Source: Microbacterium protaetiae (GTDB lineage: Bacteria > Actinomycetota > Actinomycetes > Actinomycetales > Microbacteriaceae). From it: a DNA stretch of 64,000 nucleotides. The position numbers and the translations under genes are program-made. The notes under the pieces were generated by a model that worked only from the letters and a program-made list of their open reading frames with translations, was not told the DNA's origin and searched no databases. Location: NCBI RefSeq assembly GCF_004135285.1, contig NZ_CP035494.1:1674001-1738000 (forward strand), given 5' to 3'. This document shows, in pieces, positions 48,864 to 57,135 of this stretch (position 1 is the stretch's first letter; each line of letters starts with the position of its first letter).

Positions 48864-50610
48864 CGATCCGCAGCCGCAGGCTCATCTCATCGGCGTCGAG
48901 TTCGGCCAGCGCGTGCCGCAGCGTCGCCGAGCTGTATGTGCCGTCGTGCGACAGCGCCGCCAGTCGCCGGCGCATCGCGGTGATCGAGATCAGGCGCAAC
49001 TCGAGCATCTCGCGTGCGACCAGCGAGCGGGTCTCGTCGGGCGGAATGGTTAGCTGGTCGCGGATGCGCTCGGTGACCGTCTCGGTGAACGGCGTGCCGT
49101 CGTGCTTGCGCAGGTCTCCCGAACTCAGTGCCTGCGCGCTCGCCGCCCGCAGCTCAGCATCCAATCGTCCCTTCTCGCCGGCCAGCGGCGAGTCTTCGTC
49201 CGTGTCGCTCAGCTTGAGGACCCTGACCACCCAGGGCAGCGTCAGCCCCTGCAGCATGAGGCTGATCAGTGCCACCAGGAACGCGACGAAGATGAGCAGC
49301 GCGCGGTGGTCGACGCCATCGCGCGGCAGCGTCTGAGCGGCCGCGAGCGTGACCACGCCGCGCATGCCCGCCCACACCAGGACCACGCCGTTCTTCCAGC
49401 CCACCGGCCGTGATTGGTAATAGTCGAGGTCTGCCAGGCTGCGGCTGATGCGGGTGCGCATCATCGCGATCCGCCGCTCCTGCTGCTGTGGGCTGCGCGG
49501 CATGCCCGGGCCGTCGGGAAAGCTCTCTCGGCCGTCGGCGACGGCGTCGAGCCGGTCGCTGAAATGTTCCAGACGATCGCGGTCGATGCGTTCCACGCGT
49601 CTGCTCTGTCCCCAGACGATGGCGGAGATGTATCCGGTGCGCACCACGAGCACAATTGCCAGGGCCACCAGCGCGAGCCAGACGCCCTGCCAGATGCCCT
49701 GCCAGATGCTGCCCGCATCGGCGATGTTCTCGGTGACGATCTCGCGCAGCTCCAGGCCCATGACCAGGAAAACGGCGCCCTCGAGCACCTGCTCGATGGT
49801 GCGCCAGTTGAGGTTGTCGCTCAGGCGCTGCTCGGGCGTGAGCCGGCCCCGCGCGCCCTGGCCGCTGACGATGCCGGCCACGACCGCGGCGACCAGGCCC
49901 GATCCGCCGAGGTGCTCGGTGGGCAGATACGCCAGAAACGGCGCGCAGAAGCTGATGGCCGTATTCGCGGCGGCGCCGCCGATCCACGTGCGCACTGTCA
50001 GCACGAGCCAGCCCACCACGGCGCCGACGATGACGGCGGCGATCACTCCCCACAAGAAGGTGCCGACGGCACCCCAGACCGAGAATCCCGCGGCGATGGC
50101 GGCCACCGCGGTGCGCAGCAGCACCAGGGCGGTGGCGTCGTTGAGCAGACTCTCGCCCTCGAGCATCGTCACCACACGCGGCGAGATCCCGAGCTTCTTG
50201 ACGATCGATGTGGCCACGGCATCCGTCGGTGAAAGAATCGCGCCCAGGGCTATGCCCACCGGCAGCGACACGCTCGGGATGACAAGCCAGAAGAAGACAC
50301 CGAGCACGAGCGCGCTGGCCAGCACGAGGATCACGGCCATGCCCGCGATCGGACCGAAATCTCGCCGGAACTCGATTGCCGGGAGCTTGACCGCCGCCGA
50401 GTACAGCAGCGGAGGAAGCACGCCCACGAGGATCCATTCCGGCGGGATCGGCGGAATGTGCACGAACGGCAGCAGCGAGATGACGAGGCCGACCGCCACC
50501 AGCAGCAGGGGGCCCGCGACGCCGAGGCGCTGGGCGAGCGTGTTGATCACCACGATCAATACGGTGCCCGCGACCGCGATCAGAAGTCCGAACAGCAGGG
50601 GGTCTTCCAT
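48853..50610 (-). CDS. Na+/H+ antiporter, CPA1 (NhaP) family
   Basis: 585 residues from ATG 50610 with GAGGAGG upstream. About 12 membrane helices. The CPA1 ion site is complete: LGAILSPTDAVATSIVKKLG (Asp130) and LEGESLLNDATALVLL (Asn157-Asp158). The last 200 residues are a cytoplasmic regulatory tail (after about 385 comes a loop with PRSPQQQERRIAMMRTRISR, two more helices, then the hydrophilic end). Exports Na+ in exchange for H+ at the cell membrane. It shares an 11-bp overlap at its 3' end with the recombinase-like gene. Confidence 0.93.
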   Translation of the reverse strand: MEDPLLFGLLIAVAGTVLIVVINTLAQRLGVAGPLLLVAVGLVISLLPFVHIPPIPPEWILVGVLPPLLYSAAVKLPAIEFRRDFGPIAGMAVILVLASALVLGVFFWLVIPSVSLPVGIALGAILSPTDAVATSIVKKLGISPRVVTMLEGESLLNDATALVLLRTAVAAIAAGFSVWGAVGTFLWGVIAAVIVGAVVGWLVLTVRTWIGGAAANTAISFCAPFLAYLPTEHLGGSGLVAAVVAGIVSGQGARGRLTPEQRLSDNLNWRTIEQVLEGAVFLVMGLELREIVTENIADAGSIWQGIWQGVWLALVALAIVLVVRTGYISAIVWGQSRRVERIDRDRLEHFSDRLDAVADGRESFPDGPGMPRSPQQQERRIAMMRTRISRSLADLDYYQSRPVGWKNGVVLVWAGMRGVVTLAAAQTLPRDGVDHRALLIFVAFLVALISLMLQGLTLPWVVRVLKLSDTDEDSPLAGEKGRLDAELRAASAQALSSGDLRKHDGTPFTETVTERIRDQLTIPPDETRSLVAREMLELRLISITAMRRRLAALSHDGTYSSATLRHALAELDADEMSLRLRIDDE

Positions 50611-50758
50611 CGGTCCTCCTCGCGACGGCGGGTGTGGGAGGGAGAATGCCCCAGGGCAGGGTCTCCCGCACGAACCACCACGGGATGCCTGCCCGATGCG
50701 CATATGCGGGCGGCGGCATCATCGCCCCGGCGGTGCGCTCGCGATAACGTTAGCGCAT

Positions 50759-50783
50759 GACGTTCAATGAAAACTCGAACGTC
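50759..50783. promoter_or_regulatory. Inverted repeat in the antiporter / aminopeptidase divergent promoter
   Basis: GACGTTC (50759-50765) and GAACGTC (50777-50783) form a perfect 7-bp inverted repeat with an 11-bp AT-rich spacer, 11 bp before the GTG of the aminopeptidase. It could be an operator or cover the -10 region; a GATAAC word lies just upstream. Confidence 0.45.
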
Positions 50784-50794
50784 GGGGGGAAGAT

Positions 50795-51817
50795 GTGAGC
50801 GGTCCGACGCACTTGGACGACGTCCTGTATCCGGACATCGAGCCGTACGACACGGGGATGCTGCTGGTCGGCGACGGTCATCGGATGTACTGGGAGCAGT
50901 GCGGAAATCCCGACGGAAAGCCGGTCGTGTTCCTGCACGGCGGGCCCGGCAGTGGCGCATCGGCCTGGCACCGGCGGTTCTTCGATCCGCAGCGGTACCG
51001 CATCGTGCTCCTCGACCAGCGCGGGTGCGGGCGGTCGACACCGCACGCTTCCGAGCCGAACGCAGACCTGCGCCACAACACCACCTGGCACCTGGTGGCC
51101 GACCTCGAACTTCTGCGCAAGAACCTCGGCATCGACCGCTGGCAGGTCTTCGGCGGGTCGTGGGGGAGCGCCCTCGCGCTCGCATACGCGCAGGCGCATC
51201 CTTCCGTGGTCACCGAGATAGTGCTGCGCGGCATCTTCACGCTGCGCCGCCACGAGTTGGAATGGTTCTACGAAGGCGGCGCCTCGGCGCTGTTCCCCGA
51301 CGTCTGGGAAGACTTCGTCGCCCAGGTGCCGGTTCTCGAGCGCTCGCGCATGATCGAGGCGTACCATCGGCGGCTGCGCGACCCCGACCCGGCCGTGCAC
51401 GTGCCGGCGGCCGTGGCCTGGTCGCGGTGGGAGGCCGAGACCATCTCGCTGCTTCCCGACGACGACTATGTGGCCCACGCCGTCGAGCCCGACCACGCCG
51501 TGGCGTTCTCGCGCATCGAGAACCACTACTTCCTGCACGGCGGGTGGTTCCGCGAGGGGCAGCTCATCGAGCGGGCGGCGTCGCTGCGCGGCATCCCGGC
51601 CGTCATCGTGCAGGGCCGCTACGACATCTGCACGCCGATGATGACCGCGTGGGAGCTGCACCGTGCCTGGCCCGAGGCCGAGTTCGTCGTCGTGCCCGAC
51701 GCCGGCCATGCCGCCAGCGAGCCCGGCATCGCCCGCGCGCTGCGCGCGGCGACCGACCGCTTCGCGGCGACCGACCGCTTCGCGGCCTCGGAGCGCTTCG
51801 CGGCCTCGGAGCGCTGA
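50795..51817 (+). CDS. pip: Prolyl aminopeptidase (proline iminopeptidase)
   Basis: Cytoplasmic peptidase releasing N-terminal proline. 340 residues from GTG 50795. S33-family signatures: VVFLHGGPGSGASAWHRRFF (oxyanion H-G-G-P-G), LLDQRGCGRSTPH, VFGGSWGSALALAYAQ (nucleophile Ser122), GRYDICTP (Asp) and VPDAGHAASEPG (His). The extreme C-terminus is a six-residue tandem (AATDRF AATDRF AASERF AASER) encoded by an 18-bp repeat, not part of the family. The 52-kb repeat array begins about 75 bp after the stop. Confidence 0.94.
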   Translation: MSGPTHLDDVLYPDIEPYDTGMLLVGDGHRMYWEQCGNPDGKPVVFLHGGPGSGASAWHRRFFDPQRYRIVLLDQRGCGRSTPHASEPNADLRHNTTWHLVADLELLRKNLGIDRWQVFGGSWGSALALAYAQAHPSVVTEIVLRGIFTLRRHELEWFYEGGASALFPDVWEDFVAQVPVLERSRMIEAYHRRLRDPDPAVHVPAAVAWSRWEAETISLLPDDDYVAHAVEPDHAVAFSRIENHYFLHGGWFREGQLIERAASLRGIPAVIVQGRYDICTPMMTAWELHRAWPEAEFVVVPDAGHAASEPGIARALRAATDRFAATDRFAASERFAASER

Positions 51818-52804
51818 GGCGCTCCCCGCGCGGGCGCGGGCGCCGGCGCGGGCGCCAGGGCGGGGCGTTGGGCGCGGGGCGTTGCCGGCGTTCGCCGTCC
51901 CATCTGGTCGCTTCCCCGGGCTGATGCGACGATTCCGGCCGGCGTGTTTGCTGCCGGACGCGTTTTCCGTCCCGAATGGTCGCTTCCCCGGGCTGATGCG
52001 ACGATTCGGGCCGGGTCTCCTGGTGCTCGGCGGTGCTTCCGGTGCGGCCCTTCCTGGTGCTGCTGCTGTTCGCCGTCCCATGTGGTCGCTTTCCCGGGCG
52101 GATGCGACGATTCGGGCCCGCGTGTCTGCTGCCGGACGCGTTTGCCGTCCCGTGTGGTCGTTTCGTCGGGCTGATGCGGCGATTCGGGCCGGCGCTCCTG
52201 GTGCTCGGCGGTGCTTCCGGTGCGGCCCTTCCTGGTGCTGCTGCCGTTCGCTGTCCCATGTGGTCGCTTCCCCGGGCTGATGCGACGATTCGGGCCGGCG
52301 TGTCTGCTGCCGGACGCGTTTGCCGTCCCGAATGGTCGCTTCGCCGCGCTGAACCGACGATTCGGGCCGGCGTTTTGTCGGGTCCGGCAGCGTGTTTGGC
52401 GTTCGCCGTCCCGTGTGGTCGTTTCGTCAGGCTGATGCGACGAACTGGGCCGGCGCTCCTGGTGCTCGGCGGTGCTTCCTGTGCGGCCCTTCCTGGTGCT
52501 GCTGCCGTTCGCTGTCCCATATGGTCGCTTCGCCGCGCTGATGCGACGATTGGGGCCGGCGCTTCGTGGGGTCGGCAGCGTGTCTGGCGCTCGCCGTCTC
52601 ATGTGGTCGCTTCATCGGATTGGTGCGACGGTTCGGGCCGGGTCTCCTGGCGCCGGCGGCGTTCGCCGTCCCGTGTGGTCGTTTCGTCGGGCTGAACCGA
52701 CGATTCGGGCCGGCGTTCGACGGGGGCTGGCCGCGAAGCCGAGACGCCGAGACGCCGCGACACCGCGACGCCTCGACGCCTCGAAGCCCGAGGCCAGCAG
52801 GGTC
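51818..52804. repeat. Array of ten ~50-bp hairpin repeats between convergent genes
   Basis: No gene is supported in this 987-bp gap. Ten cores start near 51894, 51967, 52073, 52144, 52251, 52322, 52405, 52511, 52592 and 52665. The consensus begins GCCGTCCCRWRTGGTCGCTTC and ends GCGACGATTCGGGCCGGCG. In the second copy CCCGAAT-G-GTCGC (51971-51983) pairs with GCGAC-G-ATTCGGG (51998-52010). The spacers are of a few recurring types: ~22 bp (gctgccggacgcg), ~57 bp (ctcctggtgctcggcggtgc onward) and ~33 bp (ggtcggcagcgtgt). The segment 52736-52795 is a separate run of gacgccgag-type short repeats. Confidence 0.9.
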
Positions 52805-53815
52805 CTAAGACCCCAGCAACCCGGCCGCGGCCACGGCATCGCGCTCGGCGACGAGCTCGGCGACCGACGCGTCGATGCGGGCCCGGGCCCGGGCATCCAC
52901 GTCCAGTCCCTCGACGATCCGATATCCGCTGCCGTCGCTGGCGACCGGGAACGACGAGATCAAGCCGGACGGCACCCCATACTCGCCGTGCGAGACGACG
53001 GCGGCCGACGTCCACCCGTCGCTGCGTCCCAGCATCCAGTCGCGCACGTGGTCGATGGTGGCGTTGGCCGCGGATGCCACAGACGACGACCCGCGGACCT
53101 CGATGATCTCGGCCCCACGCCGCGCCACTCGCGGCACGAACTCGTCGTCGACCCAGGCGGCTGCCTGCTCCGCCCCGCCCAGGCGTGCGGCCAGGGCGTC
53201 GAGCGCCGGGGTGCCATCGACCGTCGCGTGTGCGACATCCGGAAACTGCGTCGCCGAGTGGTTGCCCCAGATCGCCACGTCGCGGATCGCGCCGGGGCTC
53301 ACGTCGAGGATGGCGGCGAGCTGTCCGACGGCCCGGTTGTGATCGAGGCGGGTGAGGGCGGTGAACCGGTCATCGGGCAGATCGGGGGCCGATGTGCGCG
53401 CGATGAGCGCGTTCGTGTTCGCGGGGTTGCCGACGGCCACGACGCGCACGTCGGCGGCGGCGTGCTTCTGGATCGCTGCGCCCTGCGGGCCGAAGATGCC
53501 GGCATTGGCCGCGAGCAGATCGGCTCGTTCCATGCCCGGCCCGCGCGGGCGCGAGCCGACCAGCAGCGCGATGTTGCAGCCATCGAAGCCGACCGCGGCG
53601 TCGTCGGTGACCTCGACATCGCGCAGCAGGGGGAACGCTCCGTCTTGCAGCTCGAGCGCCGCGCCCTCGGCCGGCTTCAGCCCCTGCGGAATCTCGAGCA
53701 GACGCAACCGCACCGGGTGGTCGGGCCCGAGCATGTCGCCAGCCGCGATGCGGAACAGCAGGGCATAGCCGATCTGGCCCCCCGCGCCGGTGATGGTGAC
53801 GGTGGTGGCTGTCAT
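52805..53815 (-). CDS. mdh: Malate dehydrogenase
   Basis: NAD-dependent malate/oxaloacetate interconversion in the TCA cycle. 336 residues (the family has about 325-335). N-terminal Rossmann motif [20 protein letters not shown], substrate loop [20 protein letters not shown] (active-site Arg residues), [12 protein letters not shown], the catalytic pair TRLDHNRA and [12 protein letters not shown]. The C-terminal [19 protein letters not shown] is typical of the actinobacterial/cytosolic-type group. Flanked on both sides by repeat arrays. Confidence 0.96.
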   Translation of the reverse strand: MTATTVTITGAGGQIGYALLFRIAAGDMLGPDHPVRLRLLEIPQGLKPAEGAALELQDGAFPLLRDVEVTDDAAVGFDGCNIALLVGSRPRGPGMERADLLAANAGIFGPQGAAIQKHAAADVRVVAVGNPANTNALIARTSAPDLPDDRFTALTRLDHNRAVGQLAAILDVSPGAIRDVAIWGNHSATQFPDVAHATVDGTPALDALAARLGGAEQAAAWVDDEFVPRVARRGAEIIEVRGSSSVASAANATIDHVRDWMLGRSDGWTSAAVVSHGEYGVPSGLISSFPVASDGSGYRIVEGLDVDARARARIDASVAELVAERDAVAAAGLLGS

Positions 53816-54365
53816 GATGCGAGCCTATTCTGCCGCCGCGCTCGGCGCATGGGCACCGGGCGGCGTTCAAATCTCAGCTAGATCGGCGTCTATTCGGTCT
53901 GGAAAGCGGTTTATCGGGTGGTCGGGCTCGACATGGGCTGAGTTTTGAGCGGGGAGGCGGGGAGGCGGGCAAGTGGGGCGGCGGGGAGGCGGGCGAGTGG
54001 GGAGGCGGGGGCGGGCGAGTGGGGCGTCGGGCGAGTGGGGCGTCGGGCGAGTGGGGAGGCGGGGCGGGCGAGTGGGGCGTCGGGCGAGTGGGGAGGCGGG
54101 GCGGGCGAGTGGGGCGTCGGGGGAGGCGCGGCGGCGGGAAGCGTCCGAGTCCGAGTCCGAGTCCGCGTCGACGTGGCGACGGGCCGCCGCGCCCCGCGCA
54201 CGGCGCCGCGCGGCGTTCAAATCTCAGCTAGATCGCCGCCGATCCGGTCGGGAAAGCGGTTCATCGGGCGGCCGCGGTCGAGATGGGCTGAGTTTTGAAC
54301 GGTGGAGCGGCTCAACACCCAGTTCACGCCGCGTGCATCGCGCCGCGCGCAGCGCGCCGGCGCCC
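53816..54365. repeat. Two 86-bp inverted-repeat elements flanking a G-rich tandem repeat
   Basis: No gene is supported. Elements at 53865-53950 and 54215-54300 are about 85% identical, same orientation, and each is bounded by GTTCAAATCTCAGC and GCTGAGTTTTGARC, a 14-bp terminal inverted repeat with a central mismatch. Between them, about 53950-54135 is a degenerate tandem of gggcgagtggggaggcgg and gggcgagtggggcgtc units. It is strongly G-rich on the plus strand and could form G-quadruplexes. The segment 54301-54365 shows nothing further. Confidence 0.88.
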
Positions 54366-56195
54366 CTACCGCCCGCGGATCAGATCGGCAGCGACCTCGC
54401 CGATCACGATCGCCGGGGCGTTCGTGTGCCCGTGGATGATGCGCGGCATGACCGAGGCGTCCGCGACCCGCAGCCCCTGAACACCGCGCACCCGCAGGTG
54501 CGGATCGACGACGGATGCCGCATCCGCACCCATCCGCGCGGTACCCACCGGGTGGTACAGCGTGTGCGAGTAGCGTCGCAGCGACAACTCGGCGCGCTCG
54601 GCGGCGCTCATCCGCTCGCCGCCGACCGGCTGCACCCAGCCGCCAGTGGTGACGGCGCGCAGCGCGGAGGTGTCCAGCAGCCGTTCGCACGCGGCGAGTC
54701 CGGCCAGCATCGTCTCGGTGTCGATGGGATCGGACAGATACGCCGGATCGATCAGCGGCTTGTCGGCCGGATCGGCCGAGGCCAGCCGCACGGTGCCGCG
54801 GCTGTGCGGCTGCAGCAAGATCGCGCCCACGGTGATCCCCTCGCCCGGCAGCGGCACCAACCCCTCGCCGACGTACGGCGCGGCCGCGAAGATGATCTCG
54901 ATGTCGGGCAGTCCGGCCGGCTCGCCGGCGGCATCGGCCACATCGGTGCGCACGAACCCATACGCCTCGGCGACGTTCGAGGTCAGCATCCCGCGCCGCC
55001 GGGTGAGGTACCGCAGCAGCTGCCCGACCTTCTCGGCCGTGTACAGCGTGCCGCCGTGGGCGGCCGGCGCCAGCCCGGCGACCAGGTGATCTTGCAGGTT
55101 CGCGCCCACCTCGGGGGCGTCGACGATGATCGGGACGCCGCGGTCCCGCAGATGCGCGGCCGGTCCGATGCCCGACAGCTGCAGCAGCTGCGGAGTGTTG
55201 ATGGCCCCGCCGCACAAGATCACCTCGCGCCGCGCGAGCGCGTGCCGAGTCACGCCGTCGATCTCGACGTACACGCCGGTGGCCCGCACCGCTTCACCGG
55301 GCGCGCTGTTCGCCGCCGCCTCACCAGACAAGCCGCTCGGCGCCGCCTCACCAGACCAGCCGCTCGGCACCGCCTCGCCAGACAAGCCGCTCGCCGCCGC
55401 TTGACCAGACAAGCCGCTCCCCGCCGCCTCACCAAACGCGCCGCCGGCCCGGCCCGCCTCACCAGACACGCCGCCGGCCCGCCCCGCCTCACCAGACAAG
55501 CCGCTCTCCCGCGCCCCTTCACCGAAAGTCACGCGCCGCACGAACGCGTGGGTGATCACGCGCAGATTGCGGCGGCCGGATGCCGGGCGCAGATACGCAT
55601 CGGCGGTCGAGGCGCGTGCACCCCGATCGTGGGTCACCATCGTCTGCGAAAACCCCTGGCCCGCGGGCAGGTTCGCGGGCGTGACCGGGTATCCGGCCTC
55701 GCGGGCGGCGTTCAGGAAAGCGGCGGTGTGCGCACGCGGGTCGCGCTGGTGCTGCACGTGCTGCGCACCCGCGGTGCCCTGCGTGGCATCGGCGGAATCC
55801 TGCGTGCGTTCCAGGCGCTGGAAGTACGGCACCAAGCCATCCCACGACCACCGCGGGCCCGCGGCATCCGCCCACGCGTCGTAATCGGCGGCGAATCCGC
55901 GCACCCACATCATCGCGTTCAGCGACGACGAACCGCCGAGCGTCTTGCCTCGCGGCCAGTACACGGTGCGCCCCTCGAGGTGCGGCTGCGGCACGGTGTC
56001 GTAATTCCAGTCGTACGCGCCGCGGAAAAGCTTCGAGAACGCCGCCGGCACGTGCAGTTCGAGCGCCTTGTCGGGCCCGCCGGCTTCGAGCAGCAGCACC
56101 TGGGTGGTCGGGTCTTCACTCAGGCGTGCGGCCAGCGCCGCTCCCGCGGAGCCTGCGCCGACGATGATGTAGTCGGCTTCGAGGGCGCCCCTCAC
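54366..56195 (-). CDS. GMC-family FAD oxidoreductase (choline dehydrogenase-like) with repeat-derived insertion
   Basis: 609 residues from GTG 56195. FAD motif YIIVGAGSAGAALAARLSED, GMC signature 1 RGKTLGGSSSLNAMMWVRG, signature 2 GGAINTPQLLQLSGIGPA, and the C-terminal active-site regions YSHTLYHPVGTARMG and NAPAIVIGEVAADLI. Residues about 227-292 are a Gly/Ser/Ala/Glu repeat (SGLSGEAAP units of 9-10 residues) inserted between VRRVTFGEGA and ATGVYVEIDG, where relatives have a short loop; without it the length is near the usual 540. Oxidises an alcohol; substrate unknown. It lies 40 bp downstream of the DUF2306 gene. Confidence 0.92.
   Translation of the reverse strand: MRGALEADYIIVGAGSAGAALAARLSEDPTTQVLLLEAGGPDKALELHVPAAFSKLFRGAYDWNYDTVPQPHLEGRTVYWPRGKTLGGSSSLNAMMWVRGFAADYDAWADAAGPRWSWDGLVPYFQRLERTQDSADATQGTAGAQHVQHQRDPRAHTAAFLNAAREAGYPVTPANLPAGQGFSQTMVTHDRGARASTADAYLRPASGRRNLRVITHAFVRRVTFGEGARESGLSGEAGRAGGVSGEAGRAGGAFGEAAGSGLSGQAAASGLSGEAVPSGWSGEAAPSGLSGEAAANSAPGEAVRATGVYVEIDGVTRHALARREVILCGGAINTPQLLQLSGIGPAAHLRDRGVPIIVDAPEVGANLQDHLVAGLAPAAHGGTLYTAEKVGQLLRYLTRRRGMLTSNVAEAYGFVRTDVADAAGEPAGLPDIEIIFAAAPYVGEGLVPLPGEGITVGAILLQPHSRGTVRLASADPADKPLIDPAYLSDPIDTETMLAGLAACERLLDTSALRAVTTGGWVQPVGGERMSAAERAELSLRRYSHTLYHPVGTARMGADAASVVDPHLRVRGVQGLRVADASVMPRIIHGHTNAPAIVIGEVAADLIRGR
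55321..55515 (-). repeat. In-frame 27/30-bp tandem repeat inside the GMC oxidoreductase gene
   Basis: On the plus strand, units start with tcaccagaca at 55321 and 55348, tcgccagaca at 55375, tgaccagaca at 55402, tcaccaaacg at 55429, tcaccagaca at 55459 and at 55489. The first four are 27 bp, the next two 30 bp. All periods are multiples of three, so the frame of the oxidoreductase is kept. Confidence 0.9.
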
Positions 56196-56235
56196 GACGA
56201 CACCGCCGCATCACTGCCGAGACACGATGCGCAGG

Positions 56236-56943
56236 TCACACCGGCACGCGCCCGCGCCGCCGCCTGTTCACCCGTCGCGCGAGGAGCGATCCGACGATCG
56301 GGCAGGGCACCCACGACACCCAGCCGAGCCAGGGATAGAGCCGGTCGAACTGGTCGGCGGCGATGATCGCGCCGTTCTCGGCCCGGATCACTACGGCGGC
56401 GAAGGTGAGGCTGAAATTCGTGATGATCCAGAACCGGTGTGCGACGATATCGTGCCGGATCAGGATGCCGCGCAGCGCCATCATCAGGGTGCCGAGCCAC
56501 AGGATCCCCAGCGTGCAGAATCCGCTGGTCACTATCAGTCGGCCGCCGGGGATGATGCCCGGATACGCATGGAACGACATGAAGATCGCGCATGTCGCCG
56601 AGATCGCCACGGCCACCGCATAGACCGCACCCACATAGCGGTGCGTGCGGGTGTATCCGTTGCGAAGAGCGTTGACGAGGTTGACCGGTCCGCAGGCGAG
56701 CGCGATGGTTCCGGCGCCGATGTGGCCGAGCAACGGTACGACGTAGGTCGCGTACGTCTGCTCCTGCTGCTCGAAGTAGTAGTCGCGCAGAAACGGCATC
56801 GCCGGCAGCATCACGAAGTACAGCGTGCTCATGGCGAGCGCGACCAGCGCGCTGGGCACCAGCACGAGCAGGATCACGGAGAGGTATCCGCGGTGCGGGG
56901 ATGTTGCTGTCAGGGCTGTCGAGGCGGCGTCGGATGCGGCCAC
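56236..56943 (-). CDS. DUF2306-family integral membrane protein
   Basis: 235 residues from GTG 56943. About seven hydrophobic helices: LSVILLVLVPSALVALAMST, a segment ending YVVPLLGHIGAGTIALACGPVNL, HRYVGAVYAVAVAISATCAIFMS, TSGFCTLGILWLGTLMMALRG, and HDIVAHRFWIITNFSLTFAAV. Conserved His residues (GHIG, HRYVG, HRFWI) resemble a heme- or quinone-binding bundle such as in ferric-reductase-like proteins; the biochemical role is not established. Likely co-transcribed with the GMC oxidoreductase 40 bp downstream, so it might be its electron acceptor, which is speculation. Confidence 0.85.
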   Translation of the reverse strand: MAASDAASTALTATSPHRGYLSVILLVLVPSALVALAMSTLYFVMLPAMPFLRDYYFEQQEQTYATYVVPLLGHIGAGTIALACGPVNLVNALRNGYTRTHRYVGAVYAVAVAISATCAIFMSFHAYPGIIPGGRLIVTSGFCTLGILWLGTLMMALRGILIRHDIVAHRFWIITNFSLTFAAVVIRAENGAIIAADQFDRLYPWLGWVSWVPCPIVGSLLARRVNRRRRGRVPV

Positions 56944-56988
56944 GCAGACAGTGTGCCACCGGGGTCAGACAGTCGCCACTGTCCATTC

Positions 56989-57110
56989 GTGCGCATCGGA
57001 TGAGTTCGGGTCGTGCGCATCGGGCGGGCTCGGGTCGTGCGCATTGGACGGGCTCGGGCGGTGCGCATTCGACGGGCTCGGGCGGTGCGCATTCGACGGG
57101 TTCGGGCGGG
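56989..57110. repeat. 24-bp tandem repeat, five copies
   Basis: GCGCAT starts at 56991, 57015, 57039, 57063 and 57087, an exact 24-bp period. The unit is GTGCGCATTCGACGGGCTCG plus GGCG. It lies between the aldehyde dehydrogenase stop (57136) and the DUF2306 start (56943), both on the minus strand. No gene is supported in the gap. Confidence 0.9.
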
Positions 57111-57135
57111 CAGCTCGCCGCGAGCAGGCCGCGGG

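Noticed and set aside
51619..52615. Repeat-encoded open frames in both strands of the 52-kb array (for example FAVPCGRF-type peptides)
   Set aside because: They are in-phase readings of the hairpin repeats; several frames are open on both strands simultaneously and none has an independent start signal.
51894..52715. CRISPR-like look of the 52-kb array (repeat, spacer, repeat)
   Set aside because: The spacers are not unique but recur as a few classes, the repeats are degenerate and about 50 bp, and there are no cas genes.
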